64,000 bases of DNA from Candidatus Electryonea clarkiae (GCA_030765455.1 JAVCCM010000103.1:1-64000), one strand, 5' to 3'. Counted from the first letter of the stretch, positions 25,501-33,919 are shown. Notes: generated by a model not told the origin, from the letters alone. Numbers and translations are program-made.

Positions 25501-26117
25501 TCCTTCTGCAGGTGTTTAATTACCTTTTCTCTATCTGAAGGATTTGCATAATAATTGGGTGTTTTTTTACCTATTACATCATTTGGATCATTTCCAAGCA
25601 TATTCGCAAGCGGTTCGTTGGCGAAGAGTACGGTTCCATCCGCTACTCGGCTGACAAGAGAAGGAATAGGGGAGGAATTGACAAGAGTGGAAAACATCTC
25701 TGTTGATTTGCGAAGGCTCTTCTGGGATGCCTCGAGTTCTTCCTTAAGTTTTTTTGATTCAACTGCTTTCTGGAGAGTGTTTTCGATTAAATTCAAATTA
25801 ATTGGTTTAGCGATAAAATCATAGGCACCCTGTTTGATGGCTTGAACGGCTTCCGGGATGGAACCGTGGGCAGTTATGACGAAGAAAGGAATTTCAGGGG
25901 CGACTTTTTTAACTTGTTGCAATACTTCAATGCCATTAATACCCGGCATATTCAAATCGCAGAGAATAATGTCCGTTGAATCAGGATCGAGTTTTTTCAG
26001 TCCTTCTTCACCGGAAGCAGCGGAGATGATAGAGTACCCCTGCTCACGTGCTTTTTTCACAAATTCATTGCGTAATTTTGTGTTATCTTCTATATAAAGT
26101 ATCTGAATGTCTTTCAT
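22557..26117 (-). CDS. Hybrid sensor histidine kinase: REC, five PAS, GAF, HisKA, HATPase
   Basis: A soluble 1186-residue kinase with no membrane segment. Order: receiver domain (1-120, acceptor Asp54 in LCDLNMPG), PAS 1 (about 140-255), PAS 2 (265-385), PAS 3 (395-510), PAS 4 (515-635), GAF (650-800), PAS 5 (815-935), HisKA with His953 in GIAHEINTPIGA, and HATPase (about 1060-1180, GVGTGLGLS). A receiver at the front means it is switched by another kinase or a phosphorelay as well as by cytoplasmic signals through PAS and GAF. No partner regulator is adjacent; a second hybrid kinase lies 3.6 kb away. Domain boundaries are estimates. Confidence 0.96.
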   Translation of the reverse strand: MKDIQILYIEDNTKLRNEFVKKAREQGYSIISAASGEEGLKKLDPDSTDIILCDLNMPGINGIEVLQQVKKVAPEIPFFVITAHGSIPEAVQAIKQGAYDFIAKPINLNLIENTLQKAVESKKLKEELEASQKSLRKSTEMFSTLVNSSPIPSLVSRVADGTVLFANEPLANMLGNDPNDVIGKKTPNYYANPSDREKVIKHLQKDGYLRNFETQLLKTNGEKIWVVFNLVISEIGGDPVIIGAFWDIDERRKSEKALRESEEKFRQLTESIDEIFWMMDPADGSLIYVSPKYIDIFGFEYEAVCKNPECLLEIIHPDDRQRMKNAIKKQISGKYEEEYRIVLPDKSIRWIRETAYPVKNEEGKIYRICGVAEDITERQDAKEELLKERNFVSAVLDTADALIIVLDLEGNIVRFNRTCEIITGYSFSEVKNKPFRQLIPDGDKEKVENVFSELSGEGKSNEGENYWITKSGDKKLISWSNSTLMDSGGNVEYIVAIGIDITEAREAEEKLKLYHKIFLASSDGIGITDPSGNTIEINPQLRELEESVMDHHHQETIGKSLEEEGSFRGEVSYNKKSGGKIYADLSIFPINNDEGELQYFVGMGKDITERKKDQEKLASRLRYEEGLAGCSEALLRSGEIEDVIQDAIHNLKQAADVGHVFIFENYKDNNDDLCCYLKYEEKDGTHEHEINKDVHLNLSYENGFSNLHKVLSENKPYSGNHENLPSDELSVFESLGVRSFLILPIFVIGNWHGFIGFDDMSSDRIWNEEEIRLLRTASDMIGGFIARRQAVEALRISEDRFRNLVENANDVIYSVNPNGKFTYLSPKFQEYTGHKVKDFIGKPITSLIEKNDIPILREWLNSVKAGGDKHAGYEFRMRDSEGAARWIVTDASVLRDDDGNVREIIGIAHDITEMKKVLDDLAEANQHLRDTQGQLVQSEKMASLGMLVAGIAHEINTPIGAINSMHGSLMIANERLKEALQSVCTDELTENKKVSKMFGVIEEANRVIKEGTERVTTIVKRLRSFARLDEADLKDGDINEGIEDTLTLIHHQMKHDITLHLNYGDIPVVSCYPGRLNQVFLNVLMNARQSIENKGEITITTYQLAGNIHIEIQDTGVGIPKDKLDKIFDPGYTTKGVGVGTGLGLSICYQIMQDHHGQILVESEVGKGTKFIIILPTNLGDIVEHT

Positions 26118-26419
26118 GACAAATCGAATCCCTGGTTGTTAAAGTTTTCAAGATAGTAAGATTTGAGGCGAAAAGGGAATGCAATAATCTATTGAAATAA
26201 ATTATGAATACAGATTAATAGAAGTTGAGAGGATTTGATTCAAAAGACTCATCTCAGATTCCTGGCGGAGCGGGACAGGATATTGGATTCATTCATTATC
26301 CCACACCTGAAATCGCGTGTCAAGATCAGATCATCCTCTGCGAATTAAACTTTACATATAGGGAAATTAGTACCTACTTTATAAGATTCATAAGATAAAA
26401 ATTAAGAAAGATCAAAGAG
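26118..26419. other. Divergent intergenic region, nothing further recognised
   Basis: The 302 bases separate the minus-strand kinase from a plus-strand lipoprotein gene and should hold both promoters. I see no RNA gene, strong palindrome or small open frame with a ribosome site. Confidence 0.5.
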
Positions 26420-26938
26420 ATGAATCGTGAAAGAATGAGTTCGGCAATTTGCTTTATATGCATTACTGCAATCATGTTTCAAGGTTGTGTTGCCGTTGAT
26501 GTCGTACCATTGGAAATTGATTACGGACAGATCCCGCCGGGTCATGCCGTTATGTATATTGCGGTTCCAAGTTCAGTTAAAGCCTCAGATATTCTAAAGT
26601 TTGAGCTTGAAATAGAAGAAGTGGGGCAATGCTCCTTAGAGAAGAATGCTCTCAACAGGATTTATGTCCCGCAGGGAGATAGGAAATTAATACTCAGGAA
26701 TGTGCCTCAGGACATTAATAATAAAAGAACGATTTCTACATTCCAGGGTGGCGGGATCAACCGTTTTGTTCTTGTCGAACGTTATCAAAAGTCTGCTGGT
26801 TCCGAAGAAGATGGTGTATTAACTGATGCCAATTCACCGGTATATCATATTCTTCCGGTGGGAGCTTCTGCGTTTAATGAACTGTTGCGAACAGAAAATC
26901 TGCAAACAATACCACTTACAATAATTCATACCGACTAA
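26420..26938 (+). CDS. Small lipoprotein of unknown function
   Basis: The 172-residue product has a lipoprotein signal: a hydrophobic ICFICITAIMFQ followed by Cys22 (FQGC). The mature chain is mostly beta (VDVVPLEIDYGQIPPGHAVMYIAVP, then RKLILRNVPQD) with no repeat or catalytic motif that I recognise. The start ATG at 26420 is preceded by AAAGATCAAAGAG, a modest ribosome site; a second Met is at residue 6. It stands alone between the kinase and a repeat-bearing gap. Confidence 0.65.
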   Translation: MNRERMSSAICFICITAIMFQGCVAVDVVPLEIDYGQIPPGHAVMYIAVPSSVKASDILKFELEIEEVGQCSLEKNALNRIYVPQGDRKLILRNVPQDINNKRTISTFQGGGINRFVLVERYQKSAGSEEDGVLTDANSPVYHILPVGASAFNELLRTENLQTIPLTIIHTD

Positions 26939-26943
26939 TCTAA

Positions 26944-27023
26944 CGATCACAGAGGCGAAGAGATCGCTGAGACTGAATGACCCTGGCTTTTGTGTGGTAC
27001 TCAATGCCTCTGCGGTGTGATTT
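26944..27023. repeat. Imperfect inverted repeat of dispersed type in the gap 26939-27283
   Basis: The 345-base gap begins with GATCACAGAGGCGAAGAG and, about 50 bases on, has CCTCTGCGGTGTGATT, its imperfect complement. Repeats with this wording recur between genes in many bacterial genomes. The remainder of the gap (27024-27283) is AT-rich and shows only a ribosome site (AAGGAG at 27273-27278) before the next gene. Confidence 0.45.
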
Positions 27024-27283
27024 ACCAGATAACGAGCAAAAAATAAGAATAATTCCATTCCATATTGACATTTATCTAACGAAATCCGAAATTTCCCAAA
27101 TTGTAACTGGATTCATCTGCAAATAATGCTGTTTTTGTGTCCTTCATCACAATAATTATGTGGGGTGACTCTTAGCTTCTCGACATTCTAAATTTTGTGA
27201 ACGAGGAATCCAGTTGCTATATAGTAATTGCTAATTGAGAAAGATAAGAAATTCAAACAACTACATTCATTTAAGGAGAAAAG

Positions 27284-28117
27284 ATGAAACATCTTACAGC
27301 AGCAGGAGTGTTGTCCCTTCTTCTGCTCTGGGTTGTCGCGGGCTGTAACATTTTTAGTTTCAGTAATCCCGCTGATTCAGACGCAGATTATGTCGCAGAA
27401 GGGGTACAGCATCTCCAGGACGGCGAGCATGCCGATGCTGAAGAGTCGTTTACAAAAGCTTTGGAAGAAAATCCAAACAATGCCGATGCACGCTGGGGTC
27501 GAGCTAAAGCGAGATTAAGGGGAGCAGGTTATCCTGCAATCGTATTAGTTTCTGAACTATCTCAGATCGGTGATCTATCAGCGAATACTTCCCTGCCATT
27601 TCAGGACCTGAATGTTTGGCCAAACGAAGAGATTAATCCGGTTTACCAGGCACTCTACGGTGTTCGTGAAGATATTGGGGCAATTTACTCTGGTGGCGCC
27701 AACAATGATGAATTCCAACCTGACGATGTCGCACTCGACTACGTTGGTGTTTTAGCTGTCCACGGAATCATGATGCTTAGAGATACCAACGTCGATGGCG
27801 CTATTGATGATAACGATTTCAATTTAAGCGCTTTGTTAGACGCCATTAATGGATTGGAACTTGATCCGAATATGTGGGATAATCTCCCTGATAGTGTACA
27901 GAATGCATTAATCGAGCAGGCAGTTAATCTCTTTGAAACAAGCACTGAGGTATTAATTGATTTTGCGGCTGGTTTACTGGAAGATCAAGAGATAGAAGGT
28001 TTTGACGCAGGACAGTTAGGCGCTCTTACGGATTCAATAACTGCTGGTTTGACAGATCCTGAATATTATAACGGTGACTGGCCTCCAGAAGGATGGGGCG
28101 AGGAAGAAGGACCATAA
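27284..28117 (+). CDS. TPR lipoprotein with an EF-hand-like loop
   Basis: The 277-residue lipoprotein has a signal ending VVAGC (Cys21), placing it on a membrane leaflet. One TPR unit follows at about residues 38-75 (YVAEGVQHLQDGEHADAEESFTKALEENPNNADARW). A calcium-binding-type loop lies at 167-178, where Asp167, Asn169, Asp171, Asp175 and Asp178 occupy EF-hand ligand positions (DTNVDGAIDDND). The tail is Gly, Glu and Pro rich. It is 17 bases ahead of an outer-membrane protein gene, so the pair is probably co-expressed as a complex. Specific role unknown. Confidence 0.8.
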   Translation: MKHLTAAGVLSLLLLWVVAGCNIFSFSNPADSDADYVAEGVQHLQDGEHADAEESFTKALEENPNNADARWGRAKARLRGAGYPAIVLVSELSQIGDLSANTSLPFQDLNVWPNEEINPVYQALYGVREDIGAIYSGGANNDEFQPDDVALDYVGVLAVHGIMMLRDTNVDGAIDDNDFNLSALLDAINGLELDPNMWDNLPDSVQNALIEQAVNLFETSTEVLIDFAAGLLEDQEIEGFDAGQLGALTDSITAGLTDPEYYNGDWPPEGWGEEEGP

Positions 28118-28134
28118 CGTAAAGGAGAACAGAG

Positions 28135-29265
28135 ATGAAAATTATGCGAGTATTGTTGATTGTAATGCTCCTGTTTGCCCTTTGCGGACAGGCGTTTCCA
28201 AAAGGACAAAGGTATGTTCCCACCGGCGCTTACAATTATCTAAGCGTTGGTCAAATGGGAATGGGGGGCATGACTACCATGATTGGTACCAGTGCTGCCA
28301 CAACATTTAATAATCCAGCCCTTCTGAACAGACAGAAATTCGATATCGAAATCACTCCAGTTATTATTGGCTTAGGTGATGATCTTACAGATATCGTTAA
28401 TTTTGTCAGTGATCACAAGGACGATTTTGCTGTTTTCGATTCATTATCTCCTGCCGAGCAAGGGGCATTTATCAATGACAGTGAATCATTTGATAACAAA
28501 TGGATGGGAATTCATGTTTCACCATTTGTTGGTCTTGCGTTCAAAGGCTGGGGAGTAGGTGGTTACGGCAATGTAAGTACTGATGTTAAACTTGATCAGG
28601 GTGTTGTAGTTCCATCAGTTGGCGCGCGTGGTTACATGGACGTTGTTGTTGGCATTGGTCATGGTCGTATAGTTGAAATCGCTGGCACGGAATGGGAACT
28701 TGGCGCGACATTCCGTTTTATCCAGCGTCAGACGGTTTCGCCGATAAAAGTAAGCGCTGCAGATGCTGGCGATACCGGTGAATTATCTTCGACAGTCATG
28801 GATGAACTGGAAGACCCAACAGCAGGTTTTGGAGTTGATGTCGGAATGATTCGCACTTTGGAATTAAAAGGCAAAGAGCTTGATGTTGGTGTTGTTGTTC
28901 AGGATTTGATCGGCTCGATGGATGGTATGGTAAAACCGAATCTTAAATTCGGAGCTATGTACCATATGCCTTTCGCTGATAATATGATGCTGAAACGTTT
29001 TGATGTTGGTATGGAATATGTTGATTTCTTTAACCGTGCAGGAACAAGTGTTTTCCAGAAAATTAACATGGGTTTGGAAATGAATACTCTTGCCGGTTTG
29101 CTGAAACTCCGTGGTGGTCTCCATCAAGGTTACCCGACTTATGGTGCGGGAATCAGGTTGCTGATTTTGAGTGTTGATTATGCTTTCTTCACACGTGAGC
29201 TTGGCACCGCTCCGGGTATGTTTCCTGAATCAACGCACAGGATTGGGCTGAGCATAGGATTCTAA
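28135..29265 (+). CDS. Outer-membrane barrel protein, PorV/FadL-like fold
   Basis: The 376-residue protein has a signal peptide (about 1-21, GQAFPKG). The N-terminal motif SVGQMGMGGMTTMIGTSAAT, followed by TFNNPALLN, resembles that of PorV, TraF-like and UPF0164 barrels. Alternating strands end in HRIGLSIGF with a terminal Phe, as in BamA-assembled proteins. It follows the TPR lipoprotein by 17 bases with its own AAAGGAGA ribosome site, and a strong terminator ends the unit at 29323-29355. It may be a porin or the barrel partner of the lipoprotein; cargo unknown. Confidence 0.8.
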   Translation: MKIMRVLLIVMLLFALCGQAFPKGQRYVPTGAYNYLSVGQMGMGGMTTMIGTSAATTFNNPALLNRQKFDIEITPVIIGLGDDLTDIVNFVSDHKDDFAVFDSLSPAEQGAFINDSESFDNKWMGIHVSPFVGLAFKGWGVGGYGNVSTDVKLDQGVVVPSVGARGYMDVVVGIGHGRIVEIAGTEWELGATFRFIQRQTVSPIKVSAADAGDTGELSSTVMDELEDPTAGFGVDVGMIRTLELKGKELDVGVVVQDLIGSMDGMVKPNLKFGAMYHMPFADNMMLKRFDVGMEYVDFFNRAGTSVFQKINMGLEMNTLAGLLKLRGGLHQGYPTYGAGIRLLILSVDYAFFTRELGTAPGMFPESTHRIGLSIGF

Positions 29266-29322
29266 ATCCAAAATATTGAAAAAATTGTGTTGTCAACTGT
29301 ACCAGATTGACAATTCGTATAT

Positions 29323-29355
29323 CGAACGCCCGGATTTCCGGGCGTTCGTGTTTTT
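29323..29355 (+). terminator. Rho-independent terminator after the lipoprotein-barrel pair
   Basis: A perfect 11-bp GC-rich stem, CGAACGCCCGG (29323-29333) with its complement (29338-29348), closes a 4-base ATTT loop and is followed by TGTTTTT. It lies 58 bases past the stop. Confidence 0.93.
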
Positions 29356-29684
29356 ACTCCAAAATATTATTTTTTTAGTTCTAATACAGAAATCAGCTAA
29401 CAATTTGGGATATTTGGTATTTTTTGGCATAATTTTAGTGAAATCAGCATTTTGCTCCGGGTACCGGGGTATTTCGAGAATAAAATGCTTGCGTTTTCAT
29501 TTAACTTTACCTACAGTAAATATTCAAGTTCAATTTTTATACTTGGAATACATTATATTTATCTAAAAATCAATTAGCGATCAGAATCAATAACTCACTC
29601 GAATCGAAATTCGGCTGTGCATTAGAATAACCTAATACGAATATTTTTGCTCAACAATAGTTAATACCCTGAGGGGGTACCCTG
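29356..29684. other. Intergenic region upstream of the second kinase, nothing further recognised
   Basis: After the terminator the 329 bases are AT-rich and carry no convincing gene. A GAGGGGGT ribosome site lies at 29671-29678, before the ATG at 29685. No promoter is clear enough to place. Confidence 0.45.
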
Positions 29685-31991
29685 ATGAGTAGAACATTTC
29701 ATATACTTCTAATTGATTCTGAGGAATCTCACGCTGAATTCATGCATTCCGTGTTCCTCAAAGAACGTGACAGGTTCAGAATCAAAATTGTTCAATCCTT
29801 AGCGGAATCCCGAAAAGTTATACCTGAATTCCTACCCGATCTTATTATCACCGACCTGTTCCTGCCTGATGGTAACTGCGAAGAACTTCTTCATCTGAAT
29901 ATTTCCACACTTCCTTATCCTGTAATAATCATGACCACACAAGAGAATGAAGAGATCGCAAAGAAAGCTGTTGAAAAAGGCGCATTGGATTATATCATCA
30001 AATCCCAGGATTCGATGGAAGACATAATTCATATAGCCGAACGGACTTTCGGTGAGTGGAACAATATTCAGGAGCGCATACGGGTTGAAGAGGAATTAAT
30101 TCATAGCGAAAGGCAATATGAGCAGCTTGCAGAGTTGGCAAAAGATGTAATCCTGAAATTTAATATGGACGGACAGATATCCTATATCAACCGTGCAGGC
30201 CTTGATGTATTGGGATGTTCATTTGAGCAGGCGCTGGAGCAAAATGTATTAGACCTGATTCCCGATAATCAGAGGGAGGCTGTTCAGCAACGTCTCAAAA
30301 AGAGATTAGATGGTGATGATAGTAATCAAAATTACGAAGTCGATATCAAGCATAAGAGCGGTAAATTAACTCCTTTCGAGATCAGTTCATCTTTGATAGT
30401 GGAGCGAGGGAAAGCTTGTGGTGTATTGATTGTTGCGCGGGATATAACGAAAAGAAAAAGAAATGACGCTGCATTAAAAGTCAGTGAGGGAAGGTTCCAG
30501 AGGATTATTGAACAATCAAACGATGCCATTTATGTTATTCAGAATTTGCGTTTTGTACATGCAAACCCGAAGTTTCTTGATCTCCATGAATATACTTTTG
30601 AAGAGCTGGCGTCTGAAGATTTCGACATGATGTCTATTCTCACTCCTTATAGCAAAAGAATCGTTGAAGATAGGATGAAGAAGCAGGAAAGGGGAGAGGA
30701 AGTTAAGCGGCATTACGAATTCCAGGCAAAAAGTAAATCAGGAAAAATTCTCTATTTTACCGCAAGTATATCTCAGATTGTTTGGGAGGGGCAACCAGCT
30801 ACTCTCGGAATGCTTCGTGATGCCACCGAAGTAAAAAGGCTTGAGGAGCAGCTCATCCAGGCTCAAAAGATGGAAGCGGTTGGACAACTTGCCAGCGGGA
30901 TTGCACATGATTTTAACAACCTGCTGACAGCAATTTCCGGTAATGTCGAGCTTTCGTTAATGAGTCTCGATCAAAATGATCCCTTGTATGATGAGTTGGA
31001 TGAAGTGATGAATACGGTGGGACGTGCCGCCGATTTAACCAGGCAACTGCTGGCATTCAGTCGTCATCAAGTGCTGATTCCAAAAGTAATTGATTTGAAT
31101 AAGACCATAAATAACCTGAAAAAAATGCTTAATCGTATTATGGGAGAAAATGTCGAACTGGTTACCTTCGAGACGAAAAACCTCTGCCGGATAAAAGCCG
31201 ACCCTTCACAGATTGAGCAGGTTATTGTTAATCTGATCGTGAATGCTCGTGACGCCATGCCTGATGGAGGCAAAATCACAATCGAAACCGAAAATATTGA
31301 GTTGGATGAAGAATACTGCGAGGATTATCCCTATATAGTACCGGGAGTTCATGTGATGTTGTCTGTCACTGACAACGGGCAGGGAATGAGCGAGGATATA
31401 AAGCAGCGTATTTTTGAACCGTTTTTCACCACCAAGGAGGAGGGGCGAGGCACAGGCCTGGGACTGGCGACTGTTTATGGAATTGTCAAGCAAAGTGGCG
31501 GTCATATTCATGTATATAGCGAAATTGGATCTGGAACAACCTTTAAGGTTTATCTACCGATTGAGGAAAGCGAAGAAGAAGAAATTACTGTCAAGGCCGA
31601 AGGATTTGAAAGCCTTACAGGTACAGAAGTCGTTCTTCTTGTGGAAGATGATCCCGCTGTCAGGCACATGACTTCCCGAAGTTTGACACGATTCGGATAC
31701 AAGGTAATAGAAGCTAGTAACGGCGGTGAAGCTATTATTTTAAGTAATAAAGCTATAGATCCCATAGATTTGATATTGACGGATTTAGTTATGCCACACA
31801 TGACCGGAACTGAAGTTGTTAAGCACGTGCTCCAAAAATTCCCTGACGCTAAAGTGCTTTATATGTCCGGATTTACTGAAAAATCTATAGTTCGAAATGT
31901 GGACACAGAAAAGATCAGCGCCTTTCTACAAAAACCCTTCAGACCTATGATCCTGGCAGAGAAGTTACGTGAATTACTGGATGAAGTATAA
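29685..31991 (+). CDS. Hybrid sensor histidine kinase: REC, two PAS, HisKA, HATPase, REC
   Basis: A soluble 768-residue kinase. Order: receiver domain (about 1-125, Asp57 in [10 protein letters not shown]), PAS 1 (about 142-265), PAS 2 (270-385), HisKA with His408 in [13 protein letters not shown], HATPase (about 510-630, [12 protein letters not shown]), and a C-terminal receiver (645-765, Asp700 in LTDLVMPH). The AHDFNN phosphoacceptor motif puts it in a different kinase class from the AHEINTP kinase at 22.5-26 kb, so the two are not recent duplicates. There is no output domain, so phosphate must pass to a regulator encoded elsewhere. Confidence 0.96.
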   Translation: MSRTFHILLIDSEESHAEFMHSVFLKERDRFRIKIVQSLAESRKVIPEFLPDLIITDLFLPDGNCEELLHLNISTLPYPVIIMTTQENEEIAKKAVEKGALDYIIKSQDSMEDIIHIAERTFGEWNNIQERIRVEEELIHSERQYEQLAELAKDVILKFNMDGQISYINRAGLDVLGCSFEQALEQNVLDLIPDNQREAVQQRLKKRLDGDDSNQNYEVDIKHKSGKLTPFEISSSLIVERGKACGVLIVARDITKRKRNDAALKVSEGRFQRIIEQSNDAIYVIQNLRFVHANPKFLDLHEYTFEELASEDFDMMSILTPYSKRIVEDRMKKQERGEEVKRHYEFQAKSKSGKILYFTASISQIVWEGQPATLGMLRDATEVKRLEEQLIQAQKMEAVGQLASGIAHDFNNLLTAISGNVELSLMSLDQNDPLYDELDEVMNTVGRAADLTRQLLAFSRHQVLIPKVIDLNKTINNLKKMLNRIMGENVELVTFETKNLCRIKADPSQIEQVIVNLIVNARDAMPDGGKITIETENIELDEEYCEDYPYIVPGVHVMLSVTDNGQGMSEDIKQRIFEPFFTTKEEGRGTGLGLATVYGIVKQSGGHIHVYSEIGSGTTFKVYLPIEESEEEEITVKAEGFESLTGTEVVLLVEDDPAVRHMTSRSLTRFGYKVIEASNGGEAIILSNKAIDPIDLILTDLVMPHMTGTEVVKHVLQKFPDAKVLYMSGFTEKSIVRNVDTEKISAFLQKPFRPMILAEKLRELLDEV

Positions 31992-32089
31992 TTAGAGCAA
32001 GAATTAAAATAAATACTGGAAAACGGCGAAAGTGGAATCATCAATGATATACAGTTATATTATAGGAGGTTATTGAATGGAGAGATATA

Positions 32090-32209
32090 ATGCAAAATGA
32101 ATTTACGGCAATAATTGAAAAAGACGGTGATTGGTTCATCGCCTATTGCCCCGAGGTGCCGGGCGCTAATGGTCAGGGTCGAACTAAAGAAGAAATCTCG
32201 GGTCAGTAA
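32090..32209 (+). pseudogene. Truncated HicB-family antitoxin
   Basis: An open frame of 39 codons encodes the start of a HicB N-terminal domain (FTAIIEKDGDWFIAYCPEVPG, then QGRTKEEI). It stops at TAA 6 bases before the 25-bp tandem repeats at 32216, where a normal HicB would continue for 30 or more residues. No intact hicA lies beside it. An overlapping 7-codon frame (32076-32099) sits behind an AGGAGG site and may be what is left of a partner. The break coincides with the repeat boundary and suggests disruption by insertion or deletion. Confidence 0.72.
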
Positions 32210-32215
32210 GGATTA

Positions 32216-32265
32216 ATAGATATACTGTCCCTTGAATTCTATAGATATACTGTCCCTTGAATTCC
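32216..32265 (+). repeat. Tandem pair of 25-bp repeats (ACTGTCCC family, left end)
   Basis: Two adjacent copies of a 25-mer beginning ATAGATATACTGTCCC and ending TTGAATTC(T/C) lie at 32216-32240 and 32241-32265 and differ at one base. A further partial TTGAATTCC follows. An inverted relative (20 of 23 matching) occurs at 33616-33638, so the DUF6765 gene lies between inverted copies. The 414-base gap 31992-32405 also holds the hicB remnant and an AAGGAG site before 32406. Confidence 0.85.
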
Positions 32266-32405
32266 TTGAATTCCAAGGTTTGTAATGGTAAAGATTTTTT
32301 AGTAATGATTAAGAATGCTCAAACCAAAGGACAAATAAGTATTTTTACGTTTAATAAGAGACGTAGGATTACTTAAACTGTACAATTAATTTAAGGAGAA
32401 ATGAG

Positions 32406-33518
32406 ATGCAAATTGACTTTCATCACAGTGTAACTTATGTTGCAGCACGCCTCGCAAAATTCTCTTCTGCAGATGCAAATCTGATCAGTTATTCCGCTCA
32501 GTATGTGGATGAAGCGATTAATTCGGGAATTGTTTATTTCAGAAATAAAGCTATGTACAGCCGGATTAGTTCAGCGCATAAAATGGTCGATTACCGAAAC
32601 TTCGAGGAACTGGCTAACCACCATGTCTGGATTCCATTTCATTTTCTTCCCGGAAACGGAGGGGAAAAAGCTGGGGATAATCCAGAAGGCAGCTTTGTTA
32701 ATAAGTTAATATGCCATCCTAATAGTCATGTTGCACTGGATATGGTAAAATCCTGCATCGATTGTTGTGAAATGGAATATGGTCTTCACAGATTAGGTAT
32801 TACCATGCATGTCTTGGCAGACACTTTCGCCCATCAGGGTTTTGCAGGCATTAACGATAAAATTAACAAGATTGATGACATAGAGTGCCTTGGTGAGGAG
32901 CCAAGATCTCTGATGGAAAAAATTGCCAATTACTTTGGTGACCTTTTTGATTCGGCAGCCAGGCGTTTTGTAGAAGAGGTACTCCCTTTGGGGCATGGCG
33001 CGGCACTTACCAGTCCTGACATGCCATTTCTGAAGTGGAAGTATAAGAATGGTTTAGGTAAAGAAATCGTACGGAATAATACTGAGATCTTTATTGATGC
33101 AGTAAAAAGCATTCATCATGCGATGGTGTGCTATAGAATAAAAAATCCTAACTATTCGCTGACTGAAGATGATCAAATACCAGAAGAAGATCTCAACAAG
33201 ATACGGGCAAATTTCCTTGCCTTTGACGATGAGGAAGGTGAAGACAGGCATGAGAAATGGCTGGCTTCAATTTCTGAAGGAGACTTCAGTTTTTGGGAAG
33301 AGGGCGAGGTAATTCAACCATTTATTCCGAAAGGAATTGGTTCCTGGAAGTTTGAAGCTTTGGATACAAAACGGGAGGTTGAAACAAAAAATGAAAAATT
33401 CCGTTTCAATCCTGAATTTTTGAATAGCGACTGGAAACTGTTTCACGATGCGCTGCAGATTCACAGAATGGAAGTGATTAGAAATATTCTTCCTAAATAT
33501 GGAATCTGTGCAGCTTGA
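32406..33518 (+). CDS. DUF6765 family protein
   Basis: This cytoplasmic 370-residue protein has no signal peptide. Its N-terminus (MQIDFHHSVTYVAARLAKFS, then AQYVDEAINSG, ISSAHKM and HHVWIPFHFLPGNGGEKAG) is what I recall of the DUF6765 family. Several conserved histidines and MHVLADTFAHQGFAG (about residues 137-151) recall the metal-binding helices of zinc-dependent phospholipase C and S1/P1 nuclease folds, but that is a resemblance, not an assignment. It lies between inverted ACTGTCCC repeats, next to a broken hicB and a TIR-STAND gene. Its role, defence or otherwise, is unknown. Confidence 0.78.
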   Translation: MQIDFHHSVTYVAARLAKFSSADANLISYSAQYVDEAINSGIVYFRNKAMYSRISSAHKMVDYRNFEELANHHVWIPFHFLPGNGGEKAGDNPEGSFVNKLICHPNSHVALDMVKSCIDCCEMEYGLHRLGITMHVLADTFAHQGFAGINDKINKIDDIECLGEEPRSLMEKIANYFGDLFDSAARRFVEEVLPLGHGAALTSPDMPFLKWKYKNGLGKEIVRNNTEIFIDAVKSIHHAMVCYRIKNPNYSLTEDDQIPEEDLNKIRANFLAFDDEEGEDRHEKWLASISEGDFSFWEEGEVIQPFIPKGIGSWKFEALDTKREVETKNEKFRFNPEFLNSDWKLFHDALQIHRMEVIRNILPKYGICAA

Positions 33519-33599
33519 TAAATAGCAGTTATTTGATGAATTACAACTTTCAGAAGATCCCCGTTTCTTTTTTTCTGCTAATTCTTCAATTAAAATAAT

Positions 33600-33638
33600 A
33601 ATTTAGGGGACAAATAATTTAGGGGACAGTTTATCTAT
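33600..33638 (-). repeat. Two inverted ACTGTCCC-family repeats (right end of the DUF6765 module)
   Basis: AATTTAGGGGACA occurs at 33600-33612 and again, extended to a 23-mer, at 33616-33638. The complement of the longer copy (ATAGATAAACTGTCCC and on) matches the tandem repeats at 32216 at 20 of 23 positions, in opposite orientation. The second copy is also the start of the 198-bp direct repeat shared with 38646-38843. Confidence 0.8.
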
Positions 33639-33711
33639 TATTGTCTTGGTTAGCGCTGAATTTTATGAATAACTGTGTAAAAGTATGATATTATACCCGA
33701 ATATGCCAGAA

Positions 33712-33816
33712 TCAGAATATCTTTGAAAAAAAGTTGATAAGCGGGATTGGGTCGGCTACAAGACTGCAGAACCATGCTGCCAGGAATGCGGCATAATTCC
33801 CTATCACATAACCGAC
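33712..33816 (-). pseudogene. C-terminal fragment of a DUF819 gene
   Basis: The minus strand encodes 34 residues and a stop (YVIGNYAAFLAAWF, ending INFFSKIF) that match the C-terminus of the intact DUF819 protein at 38742-39947. Of the codons that differ, I count eight synonymous and three not. The copy therefore drifted as a functional gene before being cut, and is not a recently decayed local duplicate. Upstream coding sequence stops abruptly at 33816. Confidence 0.85.
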
Positions 33817-33828
33817 GGGACGGGGTGG

Positions 33829-33851
33829 CCTGACTTGGCTTGCAAGTCAGG
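33829..33851. repeat. Perfect hairpin in the gap 33519-34036
   Basis: CCTGACTTG (33829-33837) and CAAGTCAGG (33843-33851) form a 9-bp stem with a 5-base loop. No T run follows, so it is not a standard terminator. It sits just past the DUF819 fragment. The rest of this 518-base gap holds the repeats listed separately and a GGGGAGA ribosome site at 34021-34027. Confidence 0.6.
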
Positions 33852-33894
33852 GTCGAACCCAGAATTCGGACAGGAAAAGGAAAAATAGAGAGAT

Positions 33895-33919
33895 ATTGAT
33901 ATACCGTCCCCTGAATTTA
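33895..33919 (+). repeat. ACTGTCCC-family repeat, left end of the TIR-STAND module
   Basis: The sequence ATTGATATACCGTCCCCTGA, then ATTTA, is a near match to the tandem repeats at 32216 in the same orientation. Its inverted partner is at 38646-38669, so the TIR-STAND and HD-GYP genes are enclosed by an inverted pair just as the DUF6765 gene is. Confidence 0.75.

Noticed and set aside
33829..33851. Hairpin as a rho-independent terminator
   Set aside because: No T run follows on either strand; listed only as a repeat.
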